DNA from: Paenochrobactrum glaciei
Lineage (GTDB): Bacteria > Pseudomonadota > Alphaproteobacteria > Rhizobiales > Rhizobiaceae
Length of the DNA: 64,000 nt
Direction of reading: 5' to 3'
Assembly: GCF_039522165.1 (NCBI RefSeq)
Contig: NZ_BAAADE010000004.1
Coordinates: 62,001 to 126,000, forward strand
Positions 25,344-33,477 of the stretch are shown one piece after another (within the stretch, counting starts at the first letter, position 1; the number at the start of each line of letters is the position of its first letter). The notes under the pieces were generated by a model. That model had not been told where the DNA came from and did not search any database. It worked only from the letters and a program-made list of their open reading frames with translations. The position numbers and the translations under genes are program-made.

Positions 25344-26132
25344 ATGACTACAAATGAAATCAATGGTGTTGCACTAGTAACAGGCGGCGGGTCAGGCATT
25401 GGTCGTGCGAGCGCATTACAGCTTGCAGCCAAGGGCGCTTCTGTTGTAGTCGCTGACCTCAACCAGCAAGGCATTGACGAAACCGTCGCACTTATTCAGG
25501 CACAAGGCCATGAAGCCCTCGGCATTAAGCTCGATGTTTCTGACCCGCAATCGGTAGAAAACGCATTCACACAAACCAGTGATTGGCGCGGCAGTTGCGA
25601 TATCCTCGTCAATTGCGCCGGTATTTTGGTAGTGCATCCCCTTCTCGACTTTCCGCTTGATGCGTGGAACCGCTTAATGGCTATCAACCTGACCGGCACA
25701 TTTTTATGTTCGCAACGTGCAGCCCGTGACATGGTCAAAAAGCGCTATGGCCGCATCATCAATATGGCATCGATTAGTGGCAGTCGTGCTGGGATCGGCC
25801 GTGTGGCCTATGGCACATCAAAAGCAGCCATTTCCGGCCTCACTCGCCAGTTAGCACTGGAGCTCGGGGCTTATGGCATTACAGCTAATGCAATTGCACC
25901 GGGTGCGATTGTGACGGCCATGACTGAAGCCGCTTATACGGATGAAACGCGGGCCAAGCTACTGCCAATGATCCCTGCCGGTCATTTAGGTGAGACAGAC
26001 GATATTGCGTCAGCAGTTTGTTATCTCGCCTCTTCGCAAGCTAAATATGTTAACGGCCACACACTGGCAGTCGATGGCGGTTACCTTGCCTCCGGCATGA
26101 CCCAAACGGGTAATTTAGAGCTGAAGCAATAG
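25344..26132 (+). CDS. Short-chain dehydrogenase/reductase
   Basis: This 262-residue classical SDR has the nucleotide-binding GGGSGIG near 14-20 and an aspartate at the end of beta-2 (VVVADLN, residue 38), which favours NAD(H). It also has N115 in MAINLTG, catalytic S145 (with S143 alongside), Y156 and K160 in the YGTSK motif. It is the last gene of the thiolase/ligase/TRAP operon, followed by a terminator. It could oxidise a 3-hydroxyacyl-CoA to the ketoacyl-CoA substrate of the thiolase, which would complete a short beta-oxidation-like route; that is inference. Confidence 0.88.
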   Translation: MTTNEINGVALVTGGGSGIGRASALQLAAKGASVVVADLNQQGIDETVALIQAQGHEALGIKLDVSDPQSVENAFTQTSDWRGSCDILVNCAGILVVHPLLDFPLDAWNRLMAINLTGTFLCSQRAARDMVKKRYGRIINMASISGSRAGIGRVAYGTSKAAISGLTRQLALELGAYGITANAIAPGAIVTAMTEAAYTDETRAKLLPMIPAGHLGETDDIASAVCYLASSQAKYVNGHTLAVDGGYLASGMTQTGNLELKQ

Positions 26133-26155
26133 ATTGAACATTGGCCAGACAAACA

Positions 26156-26182
26156 AAAGGGGGATTAAATCCCCCTTTTTTA
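26156..26182. terminator. Bidirectional intrinsic terminator
   Basis: An AAAAGGGGGATT / AATCCCCCTTTT stem with a one- to three-base loop and a T-run lies between the convergent SDR and aldehyde dehydrogenase genes. Confidence 0.9.
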
Positions 26183-26183
26183 T

Positions 26184-27617
26184 TTACCAAATCTGGTGTG
26201 ATATATTTTTCACAACCGTATAATGAGACAAACCTTCCGTGCCTCCCTCACGGCCATAACCGCTATCTTTAACACCACCAAAAGGTGTCTCCGGCAAAGA
26301 TGCCTCCAGCGTATTGATTGAGAAATTACCGGCTTCGATGCCTTCACTCAGATAATGCACGTTTTTCGCACAATGCGTGAAAGCATAAGACGCCAAACCA
26401 AATGGCAGAGAGTTTGCTTTTTCAAGCGCTTCTTCAACAGAAGAAACACGGTTGATCAGCGCTAATGGGCCAAATGGCTCTTCCGATAAAACACGCGCAT
26501 CATCAGGCACATCGGCAAGCACAGTAACAGGGAAGAAATAACCGCGATTACCAAGACATTCACCACCTGTGAGAACGCGGGCACCTTTTGCCTTAGCGTC
26601 ATTGACCAAAGTTTCGAGTGCTTCAATACGACGGTCATTGGCCAACGGCCCCATTTCCGTCTGGGCATCCAAACCATTTCCGATTTTAATGCTGCGCGCT
26701 TTTTCTACAAAAGCATTGGTAAAGGCTTCAAAGCTTTTTTCCATCACAAAAAAACGGGTTGGTGAGGTGCAAACCTGTCCGGCATTGCGCGCTTTACGGA
26801 TCGCCGACATCGTACCTGCGGCAACGGCATCATAGTCGTCACAAACAATCACCGGTGCATGGCCGCCAAGCTCCATCAAGGCGGGCTTCATATAACGCGA
26901 TGCCATCGTGGTCAGATGCTTGCCAACAGCCGTTGAACCGGTAAAGGCAATGGCACGGATGGTTGGATGCGGGATCAGATAATCTGAGATTTCAGCCGGA
27001 ACACCAAAAACCAGATTGAAGACACCGGCCGGCAAACCCGCATCATGAAATGCACGCGCAATATGATAAGCACCAGCTGGTGTTTCTTCCGCCGCCTTCA
27101 AGATGATTGAGCAGCCGGAAGCCAAAGCGCCTGCAATTTTGCGCGATGGCTGGCTCATCGGGAAGTTCCACGGCGAGAAGGCCGCAATCACGCCAATCGG
27201 CTGATGAATAACTGTGTAGCGAGTGCCCGGTGCACTTGGAATAACCCGTCCATAAGTGCGCAGACCTTCAGCTGCATCCCATTCAAAAAATTCGCAGCCA
27301 CGAATAACTTCAAGCCTTGCCTGTTCAAATGGCTTGCCATGCTCCATGGTGATGGAATGTGCAATCTGATCAATACGCTCACGCATCAACGCGCATGCCT
27401 TCAGAATAATTTCTGAGCGTCTGGCAGGGGCGGTGTTTTTCCAAACTTTAAACCCCTGCTCGGCAGCCGCAATCGCATCATCCAGATCCGAACGTGTTGC
27501 AACCGGAACAGCGCCAATGACTGTTTCATCTGCCGGATTAAGCACAGGTAAAGTATTTGCAGTTTTTCTCCACGCGCCACCAATATAAAGGCTTAGCTCC
27601 GGATATTGTTTCGTCAT
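26184..27617 (-). CDS. NAD(P)-dependent aldehyde dehydrogenase, succinate-semialdehyde dehydrogenase-like
   Basis: This is a 477-residue ALDH. The oxyanion asparagine is N151 in FSPWNFPM, the general base is E249 in MELGGHAP and the nucleophile is C283 in GQVCTSPTRF. Length and the QVCTSPTRF context place it near the GabD/YneI group, but an exact substrate cannot be assigned. GGAGAATGAGCC precedes ATG. It is convergent with the TRAP operon and read from its own promoter region, which contains an inverted repeat at 27670-27710. It may handle an aldehyde formed by the neighbouring pathway. Confidence 0.85.
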   Translation of the reverse strand: MTKQYPELSLYIGGAWRKTANTLPVLNPADETVIGAVPVATRSDLDDAIAAAEQGFKVWKNTAPARRSEIILKACALMRERIDQIAHSITMEHGKPFEQARLEVIRGCEFFEWDAAEGLRTYGRVIPSAPGTRYTVIHQPIGVIAAFSPWNFPMSQPSRKIAGALASGCSIILKAAEETPAGAYHIARAFHDAGLPAGVFNLVFGVPAEISDYLIPHPTIRAIAFTGSTAVGKHLTTMASRYMKPALMELGGHAPVIVCDDYDAVAAGTMSAIRKARNAGQVCTSPTRFFVMEKSFEAFTNAFVEKARSIKIGNGLDAQTEMGPLANDRRIEALETLVNDAKAKGARVLTGGECLGNRGYFFPVTVLADVPDDARVLSEEPFGPLALINRVSSVEEALEKANSLPFGLASYAFTHCAKNVHYLSEGIEAGNFSINTLEASLPETPFGGVKDSGYGREGGTEGLSHYTVVKNISHQIW

Positions 27618-27669
27618 GGCTCATTCTCCATTGCATCATATTTTTTTAAGAGACATGCGGTTTTCAAAA

Positions 27670-27710
27670 TTTCGGCACGCAGCTAGGCATGCACCGTAAC
27701 GATGCCGAAA
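27670..27710. promoter_or_regulatory. Inverted repeat in the leader of the aldehyde dehydrogenase gene
   Basis: TTTCGGCA and TGCCGAAA form perfect 8-base arms spaced by 25 bases, 53-93 bases upstream of the minus-strand start at 27617. It could be an operator or a leader hairpin. No known riboswitch was recognised. Confidence 0.35.
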
Positions 27711-27796
27711 AAGTCAGTCATGTCTTTTTTGTTTAATGTGAAAAAACGCACTCTCTTAACGAGAGATTTTTGATCGTCTGCCTCTTGTTCAATCTT

Positions 27797-27826
27797 GCCT
27801 CTCCGACACTGGCGAAGAGGCTTTTT
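27797..27826 (+). terminator. Plus-strand intrinsic terminator without an upstream plus-strand gene
   Basis: A GCCTCT / AGAGGC stem with a 13-base loop is followed by TTTTT on the plus strand only. It sits between two minus-strand genes. An alternative stem uses CCTCTT at 27781-27786 with AAGAGG at 27815-27820. See the finding on a possible small RNA. Confidence 0.6.
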
Positions 27827-27827
27827 G

Positions 27828-28529
27828 TTAAATCCCTACATATCCGTGAACCAGTTCGGCATTGTCCATCAAATCCTGATTGGTGCCCGACCAAACGGTT
27901 TTACCTTTTTCAAGCACATAATGACGGTCTGCCAATCGCTTCAAAACATTGATATTTTTATCAATCAGCAGGATCGCCTGTCCCTGCTGTTTCAAAGTTT
28001 CGATACAGTTCCAGATCTCGGCGCGAATTACCGGTGCCAAGCCTTCGGTTGCCTCATCCAAAATCAGCAATTTCGGGTTGGTCATCAAAGCGCGGCTAAT
28101 CACCAGCATTTGCTGCTCGCCGCCTGACAATGTGCCAGCCATCTGGCCTGCGCGTTCATGAAGGCGTGGAAAAAGCGCGTAAACACGCTCCAATGTCCAA
28201 GGGGATGAGCGCTTCAAACGATTGGCAGCTGTCGCCACCAGATTTTCACGTACCGTTAGAGTGGAAAAGGTTTCGCGGCCTTCCGGCACCAAACCAACAC
28301 CAAGGCGTGCGACCACTTCCGGTGCGGAACCAAATGTATCACGCCCGCCAAAGCTGATTTTGCCGGATAATGGCTGCAAAAGCCCCATGATCGAGCGCAC
28401 AGTGGTGGTTTTCCCCATACCATTGCGCCCAAGCAGCGTGACGATTTCACCTTCTTTAATTTCGAGTTCCACATCGAAAAGCACCTGACTGGGCCCGTAT
28501 GCGGATTGCAGTCCTGCAACGCTCAGCAT
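27828..28529 (-). CDS. Branched-chain amino-acid-type ABC ATPase, LivF-like (system 1)
   Basis: This 233-residue ATPase has Walker A GRNGMGKTT near 34-42, signature LSGGEQQMLVISRAL near 134 and Walker B LLILDEATEGLAP. The EATEGLAPVI stretch is diagnostic of LivF. It is the last gene of a long minus-strand operon and overlaps the LivG-like gene by seven bases. The start follows GGGAGATGAAGC. With LivG it powers the LivH/LivM permease. Family members import amino acids, amides, urea or aromatic acids. Confidence 0.92.
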   Translation of the reverse strand: MLSVAGLQSAYGPSQVLFDVELEIKEGEIVTLLGRNGMGKTTTVRSIMGLLQPLSGKISFGGRDTFGSAPEVVARLGVGLVPEGRETFSTLTVRENLVATAANRLKRSSPWTLERVYALFPRLHERAGQMAGTLSGGEQQMLVISRALMTNPKLLILDEATEGLAPVIRAEIWNCIETLKQQGQAILLIDKNINVLKRLADRHYVLEKGKTVWSGTNQDLMDNAELVHGYVGI

Positions 28530-29281
28530 GCTTCATCTCCCTCTCCCAGATAGGCACTACGTACTTCCGGATGATTACGAATTTCATCTGCACTGCCGGT
28601 TGCGATAACGCGCCCGTACACCAGTACCGAAATACGGTCGGCAAGCTGGAAAACCGCATCCATATCATGCTCAACCAGCAACATGCTGACCTGACTTTTC
28701 AAGCCTTGCAGCAATTTTACCATTTGCTGGCTTTCAGTATGACCAAGCCCCGCCATCGGCTCATCAAGCAACATCACCTTTGGCTCTGTTGCCATGGCAA
28801 CGGCCAGTTCCAGCTGCTTTTGCTCACCGTGCGAGAGATTGGCGACCAATTCATCGGCGCGGTGTTCCAACCCAATGGGTTTAAGATAACCAAGTGCACT
28901 ATCACGCAACTGTGTTTCTTTGCGAACATTGCCCCAAAAGCGGAAACTATGTCCCTGACGAATTTGAATAGCGATAGCGACATTGTCCAACACGCTATAC
29001 TCAGGCAGCAAAGAAGTGATCTGGAAAGTTCGTGCCAGCCCCAGCCCGATACGTTTTGCGGTCGGCAAACGGCTGATATCACGTCCTTCGAGTTCAATTT
29101 TACCGGCATCAGATTTTAATTCGCCGAGTAACTGCGAAATAAGCGTGGTTTTGCCTGCACCATTGGGGCCGATCAGCGCGTGAATTTCGCCCGGCCGCAC
29201 ATCCAGCGAAACACTGTCTGTCGCCAGCAACCCACCGAACCTTTTAACAAGACCGCTGACATTAAGAATAGGTTCACTCAT
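28523..29281 (-). CDS. Branched-chain amino-acid-type ABC ATPase, LivG-like (system 1)
   Basis: This protein of about 252 residues has Walker A GPNGAGKTT near 38-46, signature LSHGEQKQLELAVAMA and Walker B VMLLDEPMAGLG. The LSHGEQ variant is the usual LivG form. The start MSEPILNVSG at 29281 overlaps the LivM-like stop by four bases (ATGA) and has GGGAGATC upstream. A 36-residue longer reading frame exists but lies inside the LivM gene. It forms the ATPase heterodimer with the LivF-like protein encoded next. Confidence 0.92.
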   Translation of the reverse strand: MSEPILNVSGLVKRFGGLLATDSVSLDVRPGEIHALIGPNGAGKTTLISQLLGELKSDAGKIELEGRDISRLPTAKRIGLGLARTFQITSLLPEYSVLDNVAIAIQIRQGHSFRFWGNVRKETQLRDSALGYLKPIGLEHRADELVANLSHGEQKQLELAVAMATEPKVMLLDEPMAGLGHTESQQMVKLLQGLKSQVSMLLVEHDMDAVFQLADRISVLVYGRVIATGSADEIRNHPEVRSAYLGEGDEAC

Positions 29282-30261
29282 GCTGATCTCCCGCCGATAC
29301 GCTTCAACAGAGCCTGAATGCCGCCATTGGTATAAAGCACGACAAACAACAGGATAAACCCAAAGGCCAACTGCCAATATTCTGTCCATGAGGCCAGAAT
29401 GGACTCAAGCACGATGAATGCACCAGCACCGATCAACGGCCCGAACAATGTGCCCACACCACCAAGCACAACAATGATCATCAGCTCGCCCGACTTTGTC
29501 CAATGCACCATATCCGGACTTGCAAAGCGCAGAAAATTGGCCATCAAACAACCGGCAAGCCCTGCCCCCATGCCAGAGATAATGAAAGCGACAAGTTTGT
29601 AACGATAGGCAGGAAGACCGAGTGCTGCCATGCGGCGTTGATTTTGGCGAAGACCAACCAGCACATTGCCGAAACGTGAATTGACCATGCGCCACATCAG
29701 GAAAAAGAACAGCACGGTGATAGCAAGACAGACATAATAGATCGTCTGCTTATCACGCATGTTTAAACCAGGCAGTTCATTGGTACGGCGAATAATCAAA
29801 CCATCATCGCCGCCATAGGTTTTGAGCGACACAAACAGAAAGAACAGCATTTGCGCAAAAGCCAGCGTGATCATAATGAACTGCACGCCGCCGGTGCGCA
29901 GCGACAGGCCGCCAATAATGGCCGCCATCACACCACTGACCAGCACGGCCAAAGGCAGTGTCACCAGCAACTGGTTTGAACCGGGGATCAGCCCCAAAAA
30001 CAGATCATCCTGTGTGTAATGCTGGTACAAAATACCAACCACATAACCGCCAAGGCCGAAAAATGCTGCATGACCAAAACTGACCATGCCGCCATAGCCG
30101 AGCACCAGATTAAGGCTTGCCGCAGCGATACCGTAAATTAGAACACGCGTAGCCAGTGATGTCATTGCTGGATAACCCAAAGCATCCGACACAAACGGCA
30201 GTGCTATGAGCAGAACTAACCCGAAGGCTAGCAGAAATGGCTTCTTAAGAGAGTTTTCCAT
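29278..30261 (-). CDS. Branched-chain amino-acid-type ABC permease, LivM-like (system 1)
   Basis: This permease of about 327 residues has roughly 10 membrane segments and the LivM patterns GYGGMVSFGHAAFFGLGGYV and LRTGGVQFIMITLAFAQMLF. GGVGTLFGPLIGAGAF lies near the C-terminus. The start at 30261 (MENSLKKPFL) has an AAGGCAG site; starts at 30288 or 30321 fall inside the LivH gene. It pairs with the LivH-like protein to form the channel. Confidence 0.9.
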   Translation of the reverse strand: MENSLKKPFLLAFGLVLLIALPFVSDALGYPAMTSLATRVLIYGIAAASLNLVLGYGGMVSFGHAAFFGLGGYVVGILYQHYTQDDLFLGLIPGSNQLLVTLPLAVLVSGVMAAIIGGLSLRTGGVQFIMITLAFAQMLFFLFVSLKTYGGDDGLIIRRTNELPGLNMRDKQTIYYVCLAITVLFFFLMWRMVNSRFGNVLVGLRQNQRRMAALGLPAYRYKLVAFIISGMGAGLAGCLMANFLRFASPDMVHWTKSGELMIIVVLGGVGTLFGPLIGAGAFIVLESILASWTEYWQLAFGFILLFVVLYTNGGIQALLKRIGGRSA

Positions 30262-30274
30262 AGGTGCTGCCTTA

Positions 30275-31189
30275 TTAATTATTTGCATAGAACAGCCCTT
30301 TAGGGCGAATGAGAAGAACAATGGCCATCAAAAGATAAATACCCATTGAGGAAATACCGGCGCCCAGCGCATCAGCCTCGGCACCTTCCATCACTTGACG
30401 CAATAGCGGTGGCAGATAGGCACGCAGCATTGTGTCAACGAGACCCAGCAAAAGGCTGGCAAAAAACGCGCCGCGAATGGAGCCAACGCCACCGATCACC
30501 ACGACGACAAATGTTGTTATGAGGATTTGCTCGCCCATGCCCACTTGCACAGCCATAATCGGCCCCGCCATAAAGCCTGCAAGACCGGCCAAAAGCGCAC
30601 CAAGACCAAACACAGCCGTGTAAAGAAGGCGCACATCAACACCTAGCGCACGCACCATGTCGCGGTTTGTCGAACCGGCGCGCACCAACATACCAACACG
30701 GGTTTTATTGATAAGCAGATAAAGCCCGAGCGCGACCATCAGGCCGACAAAAATGATCGCCAGACGATAGACCGGATAAAAAAGACCCGGCAAAATTTCC
30801 AATGACCCGTCCAGCAAAGGGGGCATCGAAACAAACAAAGGCTGGCGGCCAAAAAGCAGTGTAATTGTCTGGTTTGCAATCATAATGATGGCAAAAGTAG
30901 CAAGCACCTGATCGAGGTGATCGCGCTTATAAAGCCGACGCACCACCAGAAATTCAATGGCAACACCGGCAATAGCGGCTGCTGCCAATGCCGCCGGCAC
31001 TCCTAAGAAAAACGAATTGGTTTCTGCTGCCACATAAGTGCCCGCATAGGCACCGATCATGTAAATAGAACCATGAGCCAGATTAATGACGCCCATAATA
31101 CCAAAAATAAGCGTCAAACCTGCTGCCAGCAAAAATAGCATCACGCCGAATTGCAGGCCATTCAGCATCTGTTCAAGGAAAAGCATCAT
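30275..31189 (-). CDS. Branched-chain amino-acid-type ABC permease, LivH-like (system 1)
   Basis: This permease of about 304 residues starts MMLFLEQMLNGLQFGVMLFL. It has the LivH motifs INLAHGSIYMIGAYAG near 36-51 and VVVVIGGVGSIRGAFFASL near 224-242. A TTG one codon upstream (31192) is possible, but two consecutive ATGs make 31189 more likely. The SBP gene lies 121 bases upstream on the same strand, with a stem-loop between them. Confidence 0.9.
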   Translation of the reverse strand: MMLFLEQMLNGLQFGVMLFLLAAGLTLIFGIMGVINLAHGSIYMIGAYAGTYVAAETNSFFLGVPAALAAAAIAGVAIEFLVVRRLYKRDHLDQVLATFAIIMIANQTITLLFGRQPLFVSMPPLLDGSLEILPGLFYPVYRLAIIFVGLMVALGLYLLINKTRVGMLVRAGSTNRDMVRALGVDVRLLYTAVFGLGALLAGLAGFMAGPIMAVQVGMGEQILITTFVVVVIGGVGSIRGAFFASLLLGLVDTMLRAYLPPLLRQVMEGAEADALGAGISSMGIYLLMAIVLLIRPKGLFYANN

Positions 31190-31244
31190 CAAAGACCGCC
31201 TTGAGAATTAAAATCGAAACACCAATTTGTGCCGGAACACTGCA

Positions 31245-31271
31245 CAGACGGGGGAGAATACTCCCCGTCTG
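31245..31271. repeat. GC-rich intercistronic stem-loop between SBP 1 and LivH (system 1)
   Basis: CAGACGGGGGAG pairs with CTCCCCGTCTG (one bulged G) around an AATA loop. On the transcribed minus strand there is no U-tract. It is in the same position as the stem-loop after the SBP gene of system 2. Confidence 0.65.
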
Positions 31272-31310
31272 AAATGTTAGCTCTGCCTTTTAAGGCATTA
31301 AAATCAGTGC

Positions 31311-32483
31311 TTACATTTTGCAGGAAGCGGCATAGACGTCGCCGTGGTTTTCCAAAATCTTACCGACGGTTTTCAATGCTGGTGCACCGTTTTCATCTTT
31401 TTCAACGCGCAGAGCATACCAGTCCTGCACCGGATGATGGTTCACACCAAACTTGAAGTTACCGCGTACGGCTTCAAAGTCGGCTTTACGCATAGCTTCA
31501 CGGAAAGCGTCTTTATCTTCAACATTGCCATTGGTGGCTTTCAGTGCTGCACCGATGGCAAGGGCAGCCTCATAGCCCTGACTGGAATAATAAGTCGGCG
31601 CACGATTATAGGCTTTCATCCATGCTTCCATGAACTTTTTGTTTGCCGCATTATCAAAATCAGAATTCCAGTGGCTGGAAACATTCAAGCCCAGCGCAAT
31701 GTCACCAACAGCTTTCAAAGTATTTGCATCCAATGATGGTTCAGCCACCACCATTGGTGTGCTTTTCATCAAGCCGGCCTGTTCATATTGGCGCAGGAAT
31801 GTGATCGCGAGGCCACCTGGATGAAACTGGAAAACCACTTCCGGTTTCTTGGCACGGATTTGTGCCATTTCCGCAGCAAAATCAGTCTGATCGAGGCCGG
31901 TATAAACTTCGCCGACAATCTCGCCTTTAAAATAGCGCTTAAAGCCGGTGATCGCATCTTTACCGGCCTGATAATTGGAAGCCAGAACGAAGGCGGTTTT
32001 ATAGCCGAGATTGGTTGCAAGCTGTCCGGCACTTTCGTGCAGACTGTCATTTTGCCAAGGAACAACGAAATAATTTTCGTTACATTCTTTACCGGCCAAA
32101 TTGGACGGTGCCGCATTGGTGCTCACATAAAAGGCTTCACCATCCAGAATGTCCGGCACCGTTGCGCCAGCCACGTTGGAAAAAACGATACCGGTAAACA
32201 ACTGCACTTTGTCATTGTTCAAAAGGCGTTCCGCAATCTGTTTGCCTTGTCCCGGTTTCTGGCTGTCATCTTCCACAATCAGATCAACAGCAACATCGCC
32301 AAGCTTGCCGCCGTCCATTTCCATGGCCAGTTTAAAGCCGTCACGAATATCTTGGCCTAAATAGCCGGCAGGCCCAGAAAGCGTGGTAATCATACCAATT
32401 TTAACAGGCTCTTGCGCCAATGCCGCATAGGGCAAAGTGCTGAAAGCCAGAACACTCATTGCAAGTAAACTCTTCTTAATCAT
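31311..32483 (-). CDS. Branched-chain amino-acid-type periplasmic binding protein 1 (system 1)
   Basis: This 390-residue protein has a signal peptide ending LPYAALA near residue 23 and a type-I periplasmic binding fold (LivK/AmiC-like). It opens VKIGMITTLSGPAGYLGQ, with DFAAEMAQIRAKKPEVVFQF in the second lobe. It is closely similar along its whole length to the binding protein at 33478-34647. It lies directly upstream of LivH, separated by a stem-loop. AmiC-type members bind amides or aromatic acids as well as amino acids; the ligand is unknown. Confidence 0.9.
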   Translation of the reverse strand: MIKKSLLAMSVLAFSTLPYAALAQEPVKIGMITTLSGPAGYLGQDIRDGFKLAMEMDGGKLGDVAVDLIVEDDSQKPGQGKQIAERLLNNDKVQLFTGIVFSNVAGATVPDILDGEAFYVSTNAAPSNLAGKECNENYFVVPWQNDSLHESAGQLATNLGYKTAFVLASNYQAGKDAITGFKRYFKGEIVGEVYTGLDQTDFAAEMAQIRAKKPEVVFQFHPGGLAITFLRQYEQAGLMKSTPMVVAEPSLDANTLKAVGDIALGLNVSSHWNSDFDNAANKKFMEAWMKAYNRAPTYYSSQGYEAALAIGAALKATNGNVEDKDAFREAMRKADFEAVRGNFKFGVNHHPVQDWYALRVEKDENGAPALKTVGKILENHGDVYAASCKM

Positions 32484-32527
32484 GCCCGTTCTCCTCCGTA
32501 TGCAGCTTCTGCTGCATCTCGTTTCGT

Positions 32528-33469
32528 TCAGTCTTTTATTGTTATTTCTACGTCGAAAGGCACATAGCTATAGATGCCTTCCCCTCCTTCCACCTGCCCG
32601 AAAACCGGCAGCGGAAAATGATATGGCGCCATGATCACCCGCTCTTTGGCTGCATTTTCAAGCAAGCTCATGCGCGTTTCACGCGCTTGATCAGGGGCTT
32701 TACAAAAATTGGAAGCCGCAAATGGTTGCGATAATTGCAGCGGATGATGGATAACATCTGCTGTAAACAAGACGTTGAGTTCAGCAGATTTCAAACGCAC
32801 CACCACCATGCCTGGCGAATGACCAAAGGCCGGCTCAAATGTCAGGCCGTCACATATCTGATAATTTGCTGGTACAGCTTGAAAACCAATGGTTTCGATA
32901 ATCGGTTTGATACTGTCTTCAAACGCTCCATGCAGCGTAGTTTTATCTGAATTTTCTGCGTGAATTTGCGTCCAGTAGGTCAGTTCACCTTCCGGCACGA
33001 TATAGGCTGCATTAGGAAATGCGGCCTGCCATTTTCCATCGAGTAAAACAGTATTCCAGCCGACATGATCGGCATGAAGATGCGTATTGATCAGGTAATT
33101 AACATCGCTTGGCTGTACACCAAGGGCAGCCAGAATGTCCAAAAATGCAGAATTACGCTGATGCCATGCGGGGCGATCAGGGCGAATTTTCTGATTGCCC
33201 ACACCTGCATCAATCAACGCGACATAATCCGGCGTTTCAATCAGATAAATATTGAAATTAAGGCGAATAGTGCCCTTTTCAACATCCATTGAACCCGCAG
33301 GTGCCTGCTGTGCAGCCTCTTGCAATTCATCATCCGACAAACTGCCCAGCAATGCTTTTACCGGCCAGTTTGCCTCCATATCCGGAATGCAGGTAATACG
33401 CAGATCTGTGCCCTGAAACTGATGCAAGGTGACATTTAATTCCGGAAGATGATGTGCAACAATCTTCAT
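32528..33469 (-). CDS. MBL-fold metallo-hydrolase
   Basis: This protein of about 313 residues is of the metallo-beta-lactamase superfamily. The metal ligands H130, H132, D134 and H135 are in THLHADHVGWN. Other signs are YLIETPDYVALIDAGVG near 75-91, FGHSPGMVVVRL and LFTADVIHHP. The first part matches the subgroup of lactonase or esterase-like enzymes. The ATG at 33469 follows GAGAGCGCCC. It lies between two paralogous binding proteins in one operon, so it probably hydrolyses the imported compound or a lactone or ester intermediate. No signal peptide is seen, so it acts in the cytoplasm. Confidence 0.85.
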   Translation of the reverse strand: MKIVAHHLPELNVTLHQFQGTDLRITCIPDMEANWPVKALLGSLSDDELQEAAQQAPAGSMDVEKGTIRLNFNIYLIETPDYVALIDAGVGNQKIRPDRPAWHQRNSAFLDILAALGVQPSDVNYLINTHLHADHVGWNTVLLDGKWQAAFPNAAYIVPEGELTYWTQIHAENSDKTTLHGAFEDSIKPIIETIGFQAVPANYQICDGLTFEPAFGHSPGMVVVRLKSAELNVLFTADVIHHPLQLSQPFAASNFCKAPDQARETRMSLLENAAKERVIMAPYHFPLPVFGQVEGGEGIYSYVPFDVEITIKD

Positions 33470-33477
33470 GGGCGCTC

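Noticed and set aside
31788..32360. 190-codon plus-strand open frame opposite SBP 1
   Set aside because: A similar frame appears opposite the paralogous SBP 2, as expected when two related genes share codon use. It is a shadow.
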